From Nitrososphaerales archaeon TH703 (GTDB lineage: Archaea; Thermoproteota; Nitrososphaeria; Nitrososphaerales; Nitrososphaeraceae), in the NCBI GenBank assembly GCA_014523525.1, contig JAATVL010000131.1, positions 1 to 10,352 on the forward strand: DNA of 10,352 nt, written 5' to 3'. Below the pieces are notes generated by a model that made no database searches, was not told the DNA's origin, and saw only the letters and a program-made list of their open reading frames with translations. Below, piece by piece: positions 1-4,529 of this stretch. The number at the start of each line of letters is the position of its first letter. Position 1 is the stretch's first letter. The translations under genes were made by a program, and so were the position numbers.

Positions 1-259
1 GTTGGCAGTTATTCAGGTTTACAATTCTCTTCCCGAGAATTACACGTTCTACATCAGAGAGAAATGGTGGCTGTGATACTGTAAAAATTGCGCCAAGAGT
101 TGCATTTGCTGTACGAAATTCTATACGAACTTGTTCACCTGGTTGTCTATGTATGCTATTAAGCTGGTTCTCGTTTGCGCTGCATTCTTCTTGGTGAACT
201 TGATTCTCATCAGGCTCTACTTCGAATCGTGCATTGAATGATCCTTGAGTATCGCTCAT
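1..259 (-). CDS. N-terminal part of an unrecognised protein, cut by the left window edge
   Basis: An open frame runs on the minus strand from an ATG at 259 to the window edge without a stop, giving 86 residues. It begins MSDTQGSFNARFEVEPDENQ. Residues 1-40 are polar and rich in Glu, Gln and Asn, with no signal peptide and no long hydrophobic stretch. From about residue 41 (PGEQVRIEFRTANATLGAIF) the pattern suggests beta strands of a folded domain. I do not recognise the family and assign no function. The ATG is the first start in frame, and a TATA-like element lies about 33 nt upstream at 288-296, which would give a very short leader. The gene is divergent from the cyclase-like gene across a long intergenic region. 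The open frame, the start and the promoter spacing support a real gene; its length and C-terminus are outside the window. Confidence 0.7.
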   Translation of the reverse strand, partial: MSDTQGSFNARFEVEPDENQVHQEECSANENQLNSIHRQPGEQVRIEFRTANATLGAIFTVSQPPFLSDVERVILGKRIVNLNNCQ

Positions 260-287
260 TTTAGTAATTTCCAATAAATTTAATCAG

Positions 288-296
288 CTATAAAAA
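288..296 (-). promoter_or_regulatory. Candidate TATA box for the truncated left-edge gene
   Basis: On the minus strand this reads TTTTTATAG, centred about 33 nt before the ATG at 259. This fits an archaeal TATA box giving a transcript with a leader of only a few bases. A second AT-rich element at 273-283 lies rather close to the start. AT-rich background makes any single TATA call uncertain. Confidence 0.35.
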
Positions 297-472
297 GACC
301 CCTTTGGCGTAGTTTAATTCTTGTAGACCGATAAAGGATTTGAATATCCATGAGACGTTACCAAAACAAGTAATTAATACCTATATACTGCATCAAAAGG
401 CGCAATGCTGTATTGAACTAGAAAACAACCATTTCGTGAAGTATTATTCGGTCAAAGATTGACGTTCATTAA

Positions 473-512
473 AGCTAAATATTTTGAGCTGTTGAGCTCG
501 GTAATTTTAGCT
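473..512. repeat. 40-bp symmetric interrupted palindrome in the divergent intergenic region
   Basis: Outer arms AGCTAAA (473-479) and TTTAGCT (506-512) and inner arms GAGCT (486-490) and AGCTC (495-499) share the same axis, between 492 and 493, with 6-nt spacers on both sides and a GTTG centre. As RNA it would form a hairpin of 12 Watson-Crick pairs plus a few weak pairs in the spacer. It lies 142 bp before the cyclase-like gene and 18 bp before a possible short ORF starting at 530. A dimeric-regulator operator is one reading and an RNA structure is another. No oligo-T follows it, so it does not look like a terminator. Confidence 0.55.
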
Positions 513-529
513 AAAACTACGAATATACA

Positions 530-658
530 ATGACTTGGTATAACACTATTAGGTTTTTAGTGGCTTGGATTTATAAAGCGATTGGTATGTATAACCATTC
601 CAGTATCTTATTATTAGTTGGAAACTATCACAAGGATCGGAAAGAATACAGTTTATGA
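530..658 (+). CDS. Possible 42-residue hydrophobic leader ORF overlapping the cyclase-like gene
   Basis: An ATG at 530 opens 42 codons and stops with TGA at 656-658. This overlaps the ATG of the cyclase-like gene at 655 in an ATGA arrangement typical of translationally coupled genes. The peptide starts MTWYNTIRFLVAWIYKAIGM and has two moderately hydrophobic stretches (residues 7-19 and 26-33), then a basic and acidic tail (HKDRKE). No family is recognised. An AT-rich element at 502-510 lies about 25 nt before the ATG and inside the right arm of the 473-512 palindrome. Against a real gene: 42 open codons are not rare in AT-rich DNA, and a good TATA candidate at 570-577 would start transcription inside this frame. 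I treat it as a hypothesis resting mainly on the ATGA junction. Confidence 0.3.
   Translation: MTWYNTIRFLVAWIYKAIGMYNHSSILLLVGNYHKDRKEYSL
570..578 (+). promoter_or_regulatory. Candidate TATA box for the cyclase-like gene
   Basis: TTTATAAAG is the best TATA match in the intergenic region. Initiation about 25 nt downstream, near 600, would leave a 5' leader of about 55 nt before the ATG at 655. This model competes with a promoter further upstream that would also transcribe the 42-codon ORF. Confidence 0.4.
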
Positions 659-1476
659 CTACAGGAGATAAGCAAGTCGATAAAATTAAGTCTAAAAATC
701 TCAATAAAAGTAGATCGCCTTTTATTTCTATGCTTACAGATGAAAACAAGGGAAAACTAGAATCAGAAATTATATACGATACAGACACTCAAATTAAAGA
801 AACACAGAACAGGATATGGAAGGCACTTAAGAGGAGATACCAATATGATTCAAACTTGGAATCTGGACAAAAATTTCTAAAAAATCATGTAAACTCCAAA
901 ATTCCACTAGTCATCTTATATGTGGACTTGGTGGGTTCAACAAACCTCTCAATGACCTTTCCAGTCGACAAATTAGTAACATTAATTCGGGCATTTACAT
1001 ATGAAATGTCATTAGCAGTGTATAGATACGGAGGATTTGTCTTAAAATATGTAGGTGATGCCGTAATTGCGTTCTTTCCATCATTATCTAACAAATACGT
1101 AGTATGTGACAGAGCCGTTAGATGTGGAATTTCTATGTTAACAATCATAAAAAATGGATTAAACCCAATTTTGAATCAGTATGATTATCCTGATCTAAGC
1201 GCAAAGATAGGAATTGATGAAGGAGAAAACATTATTGTTCAATATGGGCATGATATTAATTCATCTCTAGATATCATAAGTTATTGTATGAGTGTATCGG
1301 CAAAAATGACGTCTCTTACAAAGTCAAATAATATCACAATAGGAGATGACGTATATGTTAGACTTCATCCAGAATTGAGACAAAAATTTGTTAGGGTTAA
1401 TTACAGTGCAAGAGAATGGAACTATGTTAGTAAGAGAACGGGAGAACTTTACAAACTTTATACCTTAAAACAGTAG
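655..1476 (+). CDS. Class III adenylate/guanylate cyclase homology-domain protein
   Basis: The 273-residue protein has a lysine-rich N-terminal region of about 84 residues with no recognisable sensor domain or membrane helix, then a class III cyclase homology domain to the end. Visible signatures are YVDLVGST (89-96, metal ligand Asp91), VLKYVGDAVIAFFP (129-142, purine-selecting Lys131 and second metal ligand Asp135), AKIGIDEG (183-190) and SAKMTSLTK (215-223). Lys131 with Asp206 is the pair known from ATP-specific class III cyclases. The spacings Asp91-Lys131-Asp135 (40 and 4) and 206-213-217 (7 and 4) match those I recall for mycobacterial Rv1625c. The transition-state Asn and Arg are replaced by Ser213 and Lys217, so activity may be weak, altered or absent. 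The likely product would be cAMP if active; a degenerate nucleotide-binding regulator is the alternative. The protein is predicted cytosolic. The ATG at 655 may be coupled to a short upstream ORF. Confidence 0.85.
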   Translation: MTTGDKQVDKIKSKNLNKSRSPFISMLTDENKGKLESEIIYDTDTQIKETQNRIWKALKRRYQYDSNLESGQKFLKNHVNSKIPLVILYVDLVGSTNLSMTFPVDKLVTLIRAFTYEMSLAVYRYGGFVLKYVGDAVIAFFPSLSNKYVVCDRAVRCGISMLTIIKNGLNPILNQYDYPDLSAKIGIDEGENIIVQYGHDINSSLDIISYCMSVSAKMTSLTKSNNITIGDDVYVRLHPELRQKFVRVNYSAREWNYVSKRTGELYKLYTLKQ

Positions 1477-1479
1477 AAC

Positions 1480-1487
1480 TTTATATC
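1480..1487 (+). promoter_or_regulatory. Candidate TATA box for the RAM-domain gene
   Basis: TTTATATC lies four bases after the cyclase stop codon and about 70 bp before the TTG start at 1552. It predicts initiation near 1510 and a leader of roughly 40 nt, so the RAM gene may be transcribed on its own rather than only by read-through. Confidence 0.35.
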
Positions 1488-1551
1488 TCGTTATCGACAA
1501 AATACAGATAATAGAAAAGACTAAAATACACTAAATTTCCTAAAGTCATTA

Positions 1552-1806
1552 TTGTCTACTGCATACATACTTGTAAACTGCACCCTTGGTTCAGAGGAGA
1601 GAATAATTGATGAAATTGCCAAGCTCTCTGATGTGAAAGAAGTGCGCGGAACATATGGAGTTCATGATATATTTGTCAAAGTAAAGTCAGACAATACTGA
1701 AACTATGAATCACACAATTACTAGTAAAATTAGAAAGATACCCGGTATAACTTCTACCGTTACTCTTGTAGTAATTGAGGAACAAGGCGGAAAAGAAATC
1801 AGCTGA
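1552..1806 (+). CDS. Stand-alone Lrp/AsnC-type RAM ligand-binding domain protein
   Basis: The 84-residue protein is a single RAM (AsnC_trans_reg) domain with the usual order strand-helix-strand-strand-helix-strand: TAYILVNC, EERIIDEIAK, VKEVRGTYG, HDIFVKVKS, MNHTITSKIRK and STVTLVVIEE. It has no helix-turn-helix. Proteins of this kind are known in archaea and bacteria as small oligomers that bind amino acids or related ligands, either modulating full-length Lrp-type regulators or acting as sensors. The ligand cannot be read from the sequence. The start is a TTG, chosen because the family normally begins just before the TAYIL strand and no ATG or GTG lies in frame nearby. Its last 8 bases overlap the end of the convergent membrane-protein gene. 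Family assignment is firm; the role is not known. Confidence 0.88.
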   Translation: MSTAYILVNCTLGSEERIIDEIAKLSDVKEVRGTYGVHDIFVKVKSDNTETMNHTITSKIRKIPGITSTVTLVVIEEQGGKEIS

Positions 1807-2017
1807 TATTCGACGACATATTTCTCTGACTTTCTTTATTATTTCTTGCTAGCGCGTAGATAATAAATCCTGAGGTTATTCCTATTGTTATCCATCCCAA
1901 AGAGGCAAAAATAAGATAATACTTGTACTGTGGAATCAAGAGCGATATCCCAGAAATAATGGCTCCTACCCACCAGAGGATAATCAAGATTTGTAGATTG
2001 ATACTAAATATTATCAC
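1799..2017 (-). CDS. Small two-helix membrane protein
   Basis: The 72-residue product has two predicted membrane helices, about residues 8-27 (LQILIILWWVGAIISGISLL) and 33-55 (YYLIFASLGWITIGITSGFIIYA). A polar C-terminal tail (ARNNKESQRNMSSNIS) follows. No family is recognised. The start is GTG at 2017. It is well supported because the upstream 55-residue gene ends in the overlap GTGA, a 4-base stop/start junction typical of coupled translation. The 3' end meets the RAM-domain gene head on: the shared 8 bp TCAGCTGA contains the stop codon of both. Function is unknown; the coupling suggests it is made together with the CxH/CxxC protein. Confidence 0.65.
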   Translation of the reverse strand: MIIFSINLQILIILWWVGAIISGISLLIPQYKYYLIFASLGWITIGITSGFIIYALARNNKESQRNMSSNIS

Positions 2018-2181
2018 CCTCTAATGCTTTCATCAAAACCTCTAAGATATCTCAAAGTTTTTTCACAGTTTATACATTTATTATATTCATAGAAATCAAA
2101 GTCGTTATACCTTCTAAATGAAAAAGTGTTGTCATGTTTACAAAAGATTCGCTTGAATACAATTAGTAAAGGATTTGTCAT
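2014..2181 (-). CDS. 55-residue CxH...CxxC putative zinc-ribbon protein
   Basis: An ATG at 2181 opens 55 codons ending in TGA at 2014-2016. The peptide runs MTNPLLIVFKRIFCKHDNTF and on to NKCINCEKTLRYLRG. Cys14 and His16 form a CxH knuckle and Cys36 and Cys39 a CxxC knuckle, with 19 residues between them. This is the layout of a small zinc ribbon, and aromatic and basic residues (FSFRRYNDFDFYEY) fill the gap. Partners and function are unknown. A TATA box about 24 nt before the ATG predicts a leaderless mRNA. The stop overlaps the GTG of the small membrane protein gene, so the two form an operon. The tRNA-Phe gene lies 48 bp upstream on the same strand, with its own promoter. Promoter, knuckles and coupled junction together make this a convincing gene despite its size. 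Confidence 0.72.
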   Translation of the reverse strand: MTNPLLIVFKRIFCKHDNTFSFRRYNDFDFYEYNKCINCEKTLRYLRGFDESIRG

Positions 2182-2200
2182 AATGTCTGTTACACTTTCA

Positions 2201-2208
2201 TATATAAT
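2201..2208 (-). promoter_or_regulatory. TATA box of the zinc-ribbon / membrane-protein pair
   Basis: Read on the minus strand this is ATTATATA, centred about 24 nt upstream of the ATG at 2181. That is the spacing expected when transcription starts at or next to the start codon, giving a leaderless message. Confidence 0.55.
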
Positions 2209-2229
2209 AACGATTTTGTTAAACCCTAA

Positions 2230-2324
2230 ATGCCGTCGGTGAGATTTGAGCTCACGACAGCTCGGTCTTCAGCATCACCCCAAAATTATAGGTCGAGTGC
2301 TCTCCCAGGCTGAGCTACGACGGC
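2230..2324 (-). tRNA. tRNA-Phe (anticodon GAA) with a non-canonical intron
   Basis: On the minus strand the gene folds into a full cloverleaf. The acceptor stem is GCCGTCG/CGACGGC, 7 perfect pairs, with discriminator A at 2230. The D arm is GCTC-AGCCTGGGA-GAGC, the variable loop CTGTC, and the T arm GTGAG-CTCAAAT-CTCAC. The anticodon loop CTGAAGA (2265-2271) gives GAA, and the following CCGAG must pair with CTCGG. Only CTCG is contiguous with the D arm. The fifth base, G, sits immediately before CTGAAGA, so about 21 nt must be removed to complete the stem, leaving a 74-nt mature tRNA. Overall it closely resembles archaeal tRNA-Phe sequences I know. CCA is not encoded. A TATA box lies about 26 bp upstream. 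Identity is firm; the exact splice sites are inferred. Confidence 0.93.
2273..2293 (-). other. Inferred 21-nt tRNA intron within the 5' strand of the anticodon stem (position 30/31)
   Basis: Removing these bases joins CTCG to G and rebuilds a perfect CTCGG/CCGAG anticodon stem, so this cut is the only one that restores full pairing. Archaeal introns usually sit at 37/38, one base after the anticodon; this one precedes the anticodon. The ends can form a short helix (ACC with GGT). I could not draw a clean bulge-helix-bulge at these exact junctions, so the boundaries may be off by a base and the stem might tolerate a mismatch. Confidence 0.7.
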
Positions 2325-2344
2325 ACAGCTAACCTTCTGTACAA

Positions 2345-2356
2345 ATTATATATAAT
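2345..2356. promoter_or_regulatory. Palindromic TATA box, promoter of tRNA-Phe
   Basis: ATTATATATAAT is a perfect 12-bp palindrome centred about 26 bp upstream of the tRNA 5' end at 2324, the standard archaeal spacing. Because it reads the same on both strands it could also seat the initiation complex in the other direction, towards the C2H2 gene at 2465, although that start is some 115 bp away. Confidence 0.6.
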
Positions 2357-2464
2357 CTTGTCTTGGAATCTATGACTAATACAGCGTACAGAAATCATCT
2401 AAAAATCTAGTACTATCTTCCTTAAAGTAAATAAACTAAGACAAGATTTTAAGAATTAATTACG

Positions 2465-2626
2465 ATGGATAATACAGATTTAAAGATGGTTGTGGAAACC
2501 CCTGAAGAAAGGAGAAGAAGATTCCTTATAGAATTTGAAAAACCCTTCAAATGCGAGAAGTGTAACCAACGTTTCAAGAAGAAAAAATATCTAAAAGAAC
2601 ACAAAATAGAAGTTCATTCTTACTAA
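2465..2626 (+). CDS. 53-residue single C2H2 zinc-finger protein
   Basis: An ATG at 2465 opens 53 codons ending in TAA. The C-terminal half is a classic C2H2 finger: Cys30, Cys33, His46 and His51 in a C-x2-C-x12-H-x4-H layout, with the conserved aromatic Phe37 and hydrophobic Leu43. A basic stretch KKKKY (38-42) leads into the helix. The N-terminal 27 residues are charged (EERRRRF), with no second domain. Small single-finger C2H2 proteins occur in archaea and are thought to bind nucleic acid, but their targets are mostly undefined. AT-rich sequence 25-40 bp upstream could hold a promoter; no clear ribosome binding site is seen. The correct spacing of all four ligands in so short an ORF makes a chance match unlikely. 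Confidence 0.8.
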   Translation: MDNTDLKMVVETPEERRRRFLIEFEKPFKCEKCNQRFKKKKYLKEHKIEVHSY

Positions 2627-2680
2627 TTTTCTTCTACTTATCGTAGGTCATTTGAAAGAATTTCCAATCAACTTACACTT

Positions 2681-2707
2681 GCCAATATTAGAAAATAATC
2701 AATTGGC
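2681..2707. repeat. Inverted repeat / hairpin before the cobalamin adenosyltransferase gene
   Basis: GCCAATATTA (2681-2690), loop GAAAA, then TAAT-CA-ATTGGC (2696-2707) forms a 10-pair stem with a 2-nt bulge. It sits between the C2H2 gene and the TTG start at 2768, and is flanked by a weaker outer repeat (CTTGC 2678-2682 and GCAAG 2716-2720). It could belong to the 3' end of the C2H2 transcript or be an operator upstream of the TATA-like element at 2733. No oligo-T follows, so a terminator is not favoured. Confidence 0.4.
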
Positions 2708-2732
2708 CCTAATTAGCAAGCACCACAAAAAG

Positions 2733-2741
2733 TAATTTATT
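2733..2741 (+). promoter_or_regulatory. Candidate TATA box for the cob(I)alamin adenosyltransferase gene
   Basis: AATTTATTA is centred about 31 bp before the TTG start at 2768, which would give a transcript with little or no leader. Confidence 0.35.
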
Positions 2742-2767
2742 AAGTCAACTAATATTTTATCTCAATA

Positions 2768-3343
2768 TTGAAAATTTACACTAAAACGGGTGACAAAGGA
2801 GATACAGGATTAATTGATGGCTCAAGGATTTCCAAATCTGATTTAAGAATAATAGCATATGGAGAAGTTGATGAAGCTAATTCCCACATTGGATTGATAA
2901 TTTCGAATTTTGAAAAGAATTCAATTTTTGATGATGTGAAAAAAATACTCTTGAACGTTCAACAAGATTTATTCGTTCTAGGTGCAGAATTGGCAAATCC
3001 GAATACTTTGAAAGATGATAATATGTTAGTTAAAAGAGAGATGATTTCTACTATCGAGAAGTATATTGATAATTTTGAATCCGAATTGGCGCCATTATCA
3101 AATTTCATACTTCCCGGTGGATCTGTTGAATCGTCCTTATTACATATTTGTAGAACTGTCGTAAGACGTGCTGAAACATCTGCAGTAGCACTTGCTAAAG
3201 AACAAAAAATAAATCAGGAAATTCTTACTTATCTAAACAGAATATCAGATTTGTTTTTTGTTCTTGCAAGAGTAACTAATAAGCGACAAAAACGTAATGA
3301 TATACCCTGGAAGTTAAATTCAGATTCGAGTAGATTTAAATAA
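2768..3343 (+). CDS. PduO/MMAB-type ATP:cob(I)alamin adenosyltransferase
   Basis: The 191-residue enzyme transfers the 5'-deoxyadenosyl group of ATP to cob(I)alamin, making adenosylcobalamin in the cytoplasm. Family signatures are complete: KIYTKTGDKGDTGL at the N-terminus (ATP phosphate loop), RIIAYGEVDEANSHIG (27-42), FILPGGS (113-119), the helix around Arg129 with RRAE at 133-136, and YLNRISDLFFVLAR (155-168). Length is normal for the family. The start is TTG, placed exactly where the family begins, two residues before the conserved YTKTGD. If the organism is a thaumarchaeon, a use for adenosylcobalamin is expected in methylmalonyl-CoA mutase of the 3-hydroxypropionate/4-hydroxybutyrate cycle; that link is inference. 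The gene appears to stand alone, with intergenic gaps on both sides. Confidence 0.94.
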   Translation: MKIYTKTGDKGDTGLIDGSRISKSDLRIIAYGEVDEANSHIGLIISNFEKNSIFDDVKKILLNVQQDLFVLGAELANPNTLKDDNMLVKREMISTIEKYIDNFESELAPLSNFILPGGSVESSLLHICRTVVRRAETSAVALAKEQKINQEILTYLNRISDLFFVLARVTNKRQKRNDIPWKLNSDSSRFK

Positions 3344-3373
3344 AAAACATACTAAAATTCTTACCGTTTAGAA

Positions 3374-3535
3374 TTGGAACAGACGCGAAATGTATTACTG
3401 TTGATTTTCATCACAACAATCATGGCTTTAGTAACTAGTGCTTTATTATATTTTTTTGATCATTTATTTTCTAACTTCTTCCTTTCTGAATTTGCTTCAA
3501 AAATTCATAGTGTGGTTCAAGTTACAATCCGATAA
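3374..3535 (+). CDS. Doubtful 53-residue single-helix membrane protein
   Basis: In the 243-bp gap after the adenosyltransferase gene, a frame starting TTG at 3374 runs 53 codons to TAA at 3533-3535. It has one strongly hydrophobic segment, about residues 7-28 (VLLLIFITTIMALVTSALLY), preceded by EQTR and followed by a Phe-rich region. An internal ATG at 3422 would give only 37 residues. No family is recognised. The same DNA contains seven consecutive T (3451-3457) and pyrimidine-rich sequence that could instead be the transcription terminator of the upstream gene. T-rich DNA reads as hydrophobic residues in any case, so this may not be a gene. Confidence 0.3.
   Translation: MEQTRNVLLLIFITTIMALVTSALLYFFDHLFSNFFLSEFASKIHSVVQVTIR
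3451..3457 (+). terminator. Candidate oligo-T terminator after the adenosyltransferase gene
   Basis: Seven T in a row, followed by further T and pyrimidine-rich tracts to about 3487, lie roughly 110 bp after the stop at 3343. Archaeal RNA polymerase terminates at oligo-T without needing a hairpin. It conflicts with the 3374-3535 ORF only if that ORF is real. Confidence 0.35.
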
Positions 3536-3552
3536 GAGATGCAAGTATTACA

Positions 3553-3563
3553 TCATATTAATA
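3553..3563 (+). promoter_or_regulatory. Candidate TATA box for the HD-domain operon
   Basis: TCATATTAATA is centred about 29 bp before the ATG at 3587, a spacing compatible with a leaderless or nearly leaderless transcript covering the three genes that follow. Confidence 0.4.
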
Positions 3564-3586
3564 AGAATTAGAATTCACTACATAAT

Positions 3587-4165
3587 ATGAAATTAGAAAA
3601 AAACCAGTTACTCAACCTTGTATCTTTTTTTAGGATTGTTTGTAACCTTAAAGCAATAAAGCGATCTGGTTGGATTAATAAAGTTAACATTACTACACCT
3701 GAATCCGTAGCAGATCATTCCTACTCAATGTGCATGATGTCTATGATTTTGGCTGAAATAATGAATTTAGATTCAGGGTACATTATGAAGATGGTCATTA
3801 TTCACGATCTGGCTGAATCAATGGTGGGAGACCATATCCCTGATAACAAATCTTCTGAAGAAAAACAATTACTAGAAGACAAGGCGATGAAAAAAATCAT
3901 TTCGAAGCTACCCAACTCCCTCCGAAAAAATTATCTTCGTATTTGGAATGAATATATTAATAATATCACAGTCAATGCCAAGTTTGTTCATAATATGGAC
4001 AAGCTGGAAATGGCTCTACAAGCAAAAGAATATGAGTTTGAAGGGTACCCAAAAGAAGTATTACAACCTTTCATAAAATCTGCTACTGATTATATTTCAA
4101 AAGAGAGATTTGACCTTGTGTTTGAAATTTTGCAAACTATAAATGATGATTCAAAGAGAATATGA
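3587..4165 (+). CDS. HD-domain phosphohydrolase, HDDC2/YfbR-like (putative 5'-deoxynucleotidase)
   Basis: The 192-residue protein has the HDDC2/YfbR pattern throughout: RSGWINKVN (26-34), PESVADHSYSM (38-48, metal ligand His44), IIHDLAESMVGDHIP (71-85, His73-Asp74 and the second-shell Glu77) and FVHNMDKLEMALQAKEYE (133-150, final metal ligand Asp138). These metal-dependent enzymes remove the phosphate from nucleoside 5'-monophosphates, in the characterised bacterial YfbR from deoxynucleotides; substrate preference here is not visible. It is cytosolic, with no membrane helices. The gene leads a probable operon, with only 4 bp before the next start. A nucleotide-salvage or pool-control role is the family-based expectation; the link to its neighbours is unclear. 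Confidence 0.88.
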   Translation: MKLEKNQLLNLVSFFRIVCNLKAIKRSGWINKVNITTPESVADHSYSMCMMSMILAEIMNLDSGYIMKMVIIHDLAESMVGDHIPDNKSSEEKQLLEDKAMKKIISKLPNSLRKNYLRIWNEYINNITVNAKFVHNMDKLEMALQAKEYEFEGYPKEVLQPFIKSATDYISKERFDLVFEILQTINDDSKRI

Positions 4166-4169
4166 ATAA

Positions 4170-4496
4170 ATGCAGTATTTTACGGCTCTAAAAATAGGAG
4201 AAAAACGAGTCAGAGCAGCTCAAGAAATTTTAAATAAATATACTGGAAATGTAGCCATGCCGGCATTAGCATTGAAGGACAACAAGAATAACATCTGGGA
4301 ACCGGTTGGCGAAGAAAATTATTTCACTACAGTAAAGAATGAAAACGGTTACTTGATTGCAATTTGTGATAAAAATGGAATTGCAAAATCTGTAGCTCAA
4401 TGGTTTATTGAAGTTCGAAAAGATGAAATTATCAAGAATATAATTCAAAATGAAAATATTCCCGAATATAATGGCAAAGTGGTTCTTCCAATTTAA
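4170..4496 (+). CDS. Unrecognised 108-residue soluble protein
   Basis: This gene starts 4 bp after the HD-domain stop and ends 33 bp before the cyclodeaminase start, all on one strand, so it is very likely cotranscribed. The protein is predicted soluble and compact. An N-terminal helix-like region (GEKRVRAAQEILNKY, 11-25) is followed by alternating strands (AMPALALKD, YLIAICDKNG) and an amphipathic helix rich in Ile and Glu (AQWFIEVRKDEIIKNII). No metal-binding cluster, signal peptide or membrane helix is seen. I do not recognise the family. Its position between a nucleotide phosphohydrolase and an amino-acid enzyme does not point clearly to a function. Real-gene status is supported by the tight spacing and the normal-looking protein. 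Confidence 0.72.
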   Translation: MQYFTALKIGEKRVRAAQEILNKYTGNVAMPALALKDNKNNIWEPVGEENYFTTVKNENGYLIAICDKNGIAKSVAQWFIEVRKDEIIKNIIQNENIPEYNGKVVLPI

Positions 4497-4529
4497 CACT
4501 TAAGTAGATTTGTTATTTATTGATCGTAA

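Noticed and set aside
23..41. Perfect 7-bp inverted repeat AATTCTC/GAGAATT
   Set aside because: It lies within the coding region of the left-edge gene and is short enough to arise by chance.
549..788. 79-codon minus-strand ORF over the start of the cyclase-like gene
   Set aside because: It is antisense to a clear coding region and to the intergenic DNA before it, and its low-complexity Ser/Leu/Ile composition is typical of reverse-frame translation.
885..1148. 87-codon minus-strand ORF inside the cyclase-like gene
   Set aside because: It covers the conserved metal-binding region of the cyclase domain in antisense, with no promoter or domain of its own.
2230..2324. Other anticodon readings for the tRNA (for example UAU or GAU from the insert), or a class II tRNA without an intron
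   Set aside because: Those loops lack T33 or a pairing partner for CCGAG, whereas CTGAAGA followed by CCGAG matches archaeal tRNA-Phe and only needs the intron removed.
2627..2767. Cobalamin riboswitch upstream of the adenosyltransferase gene
   Set aside because: The gap is only 141 bp, lacks a recognisable B12-box-like core, and the only structure seen is a simple hairpin.
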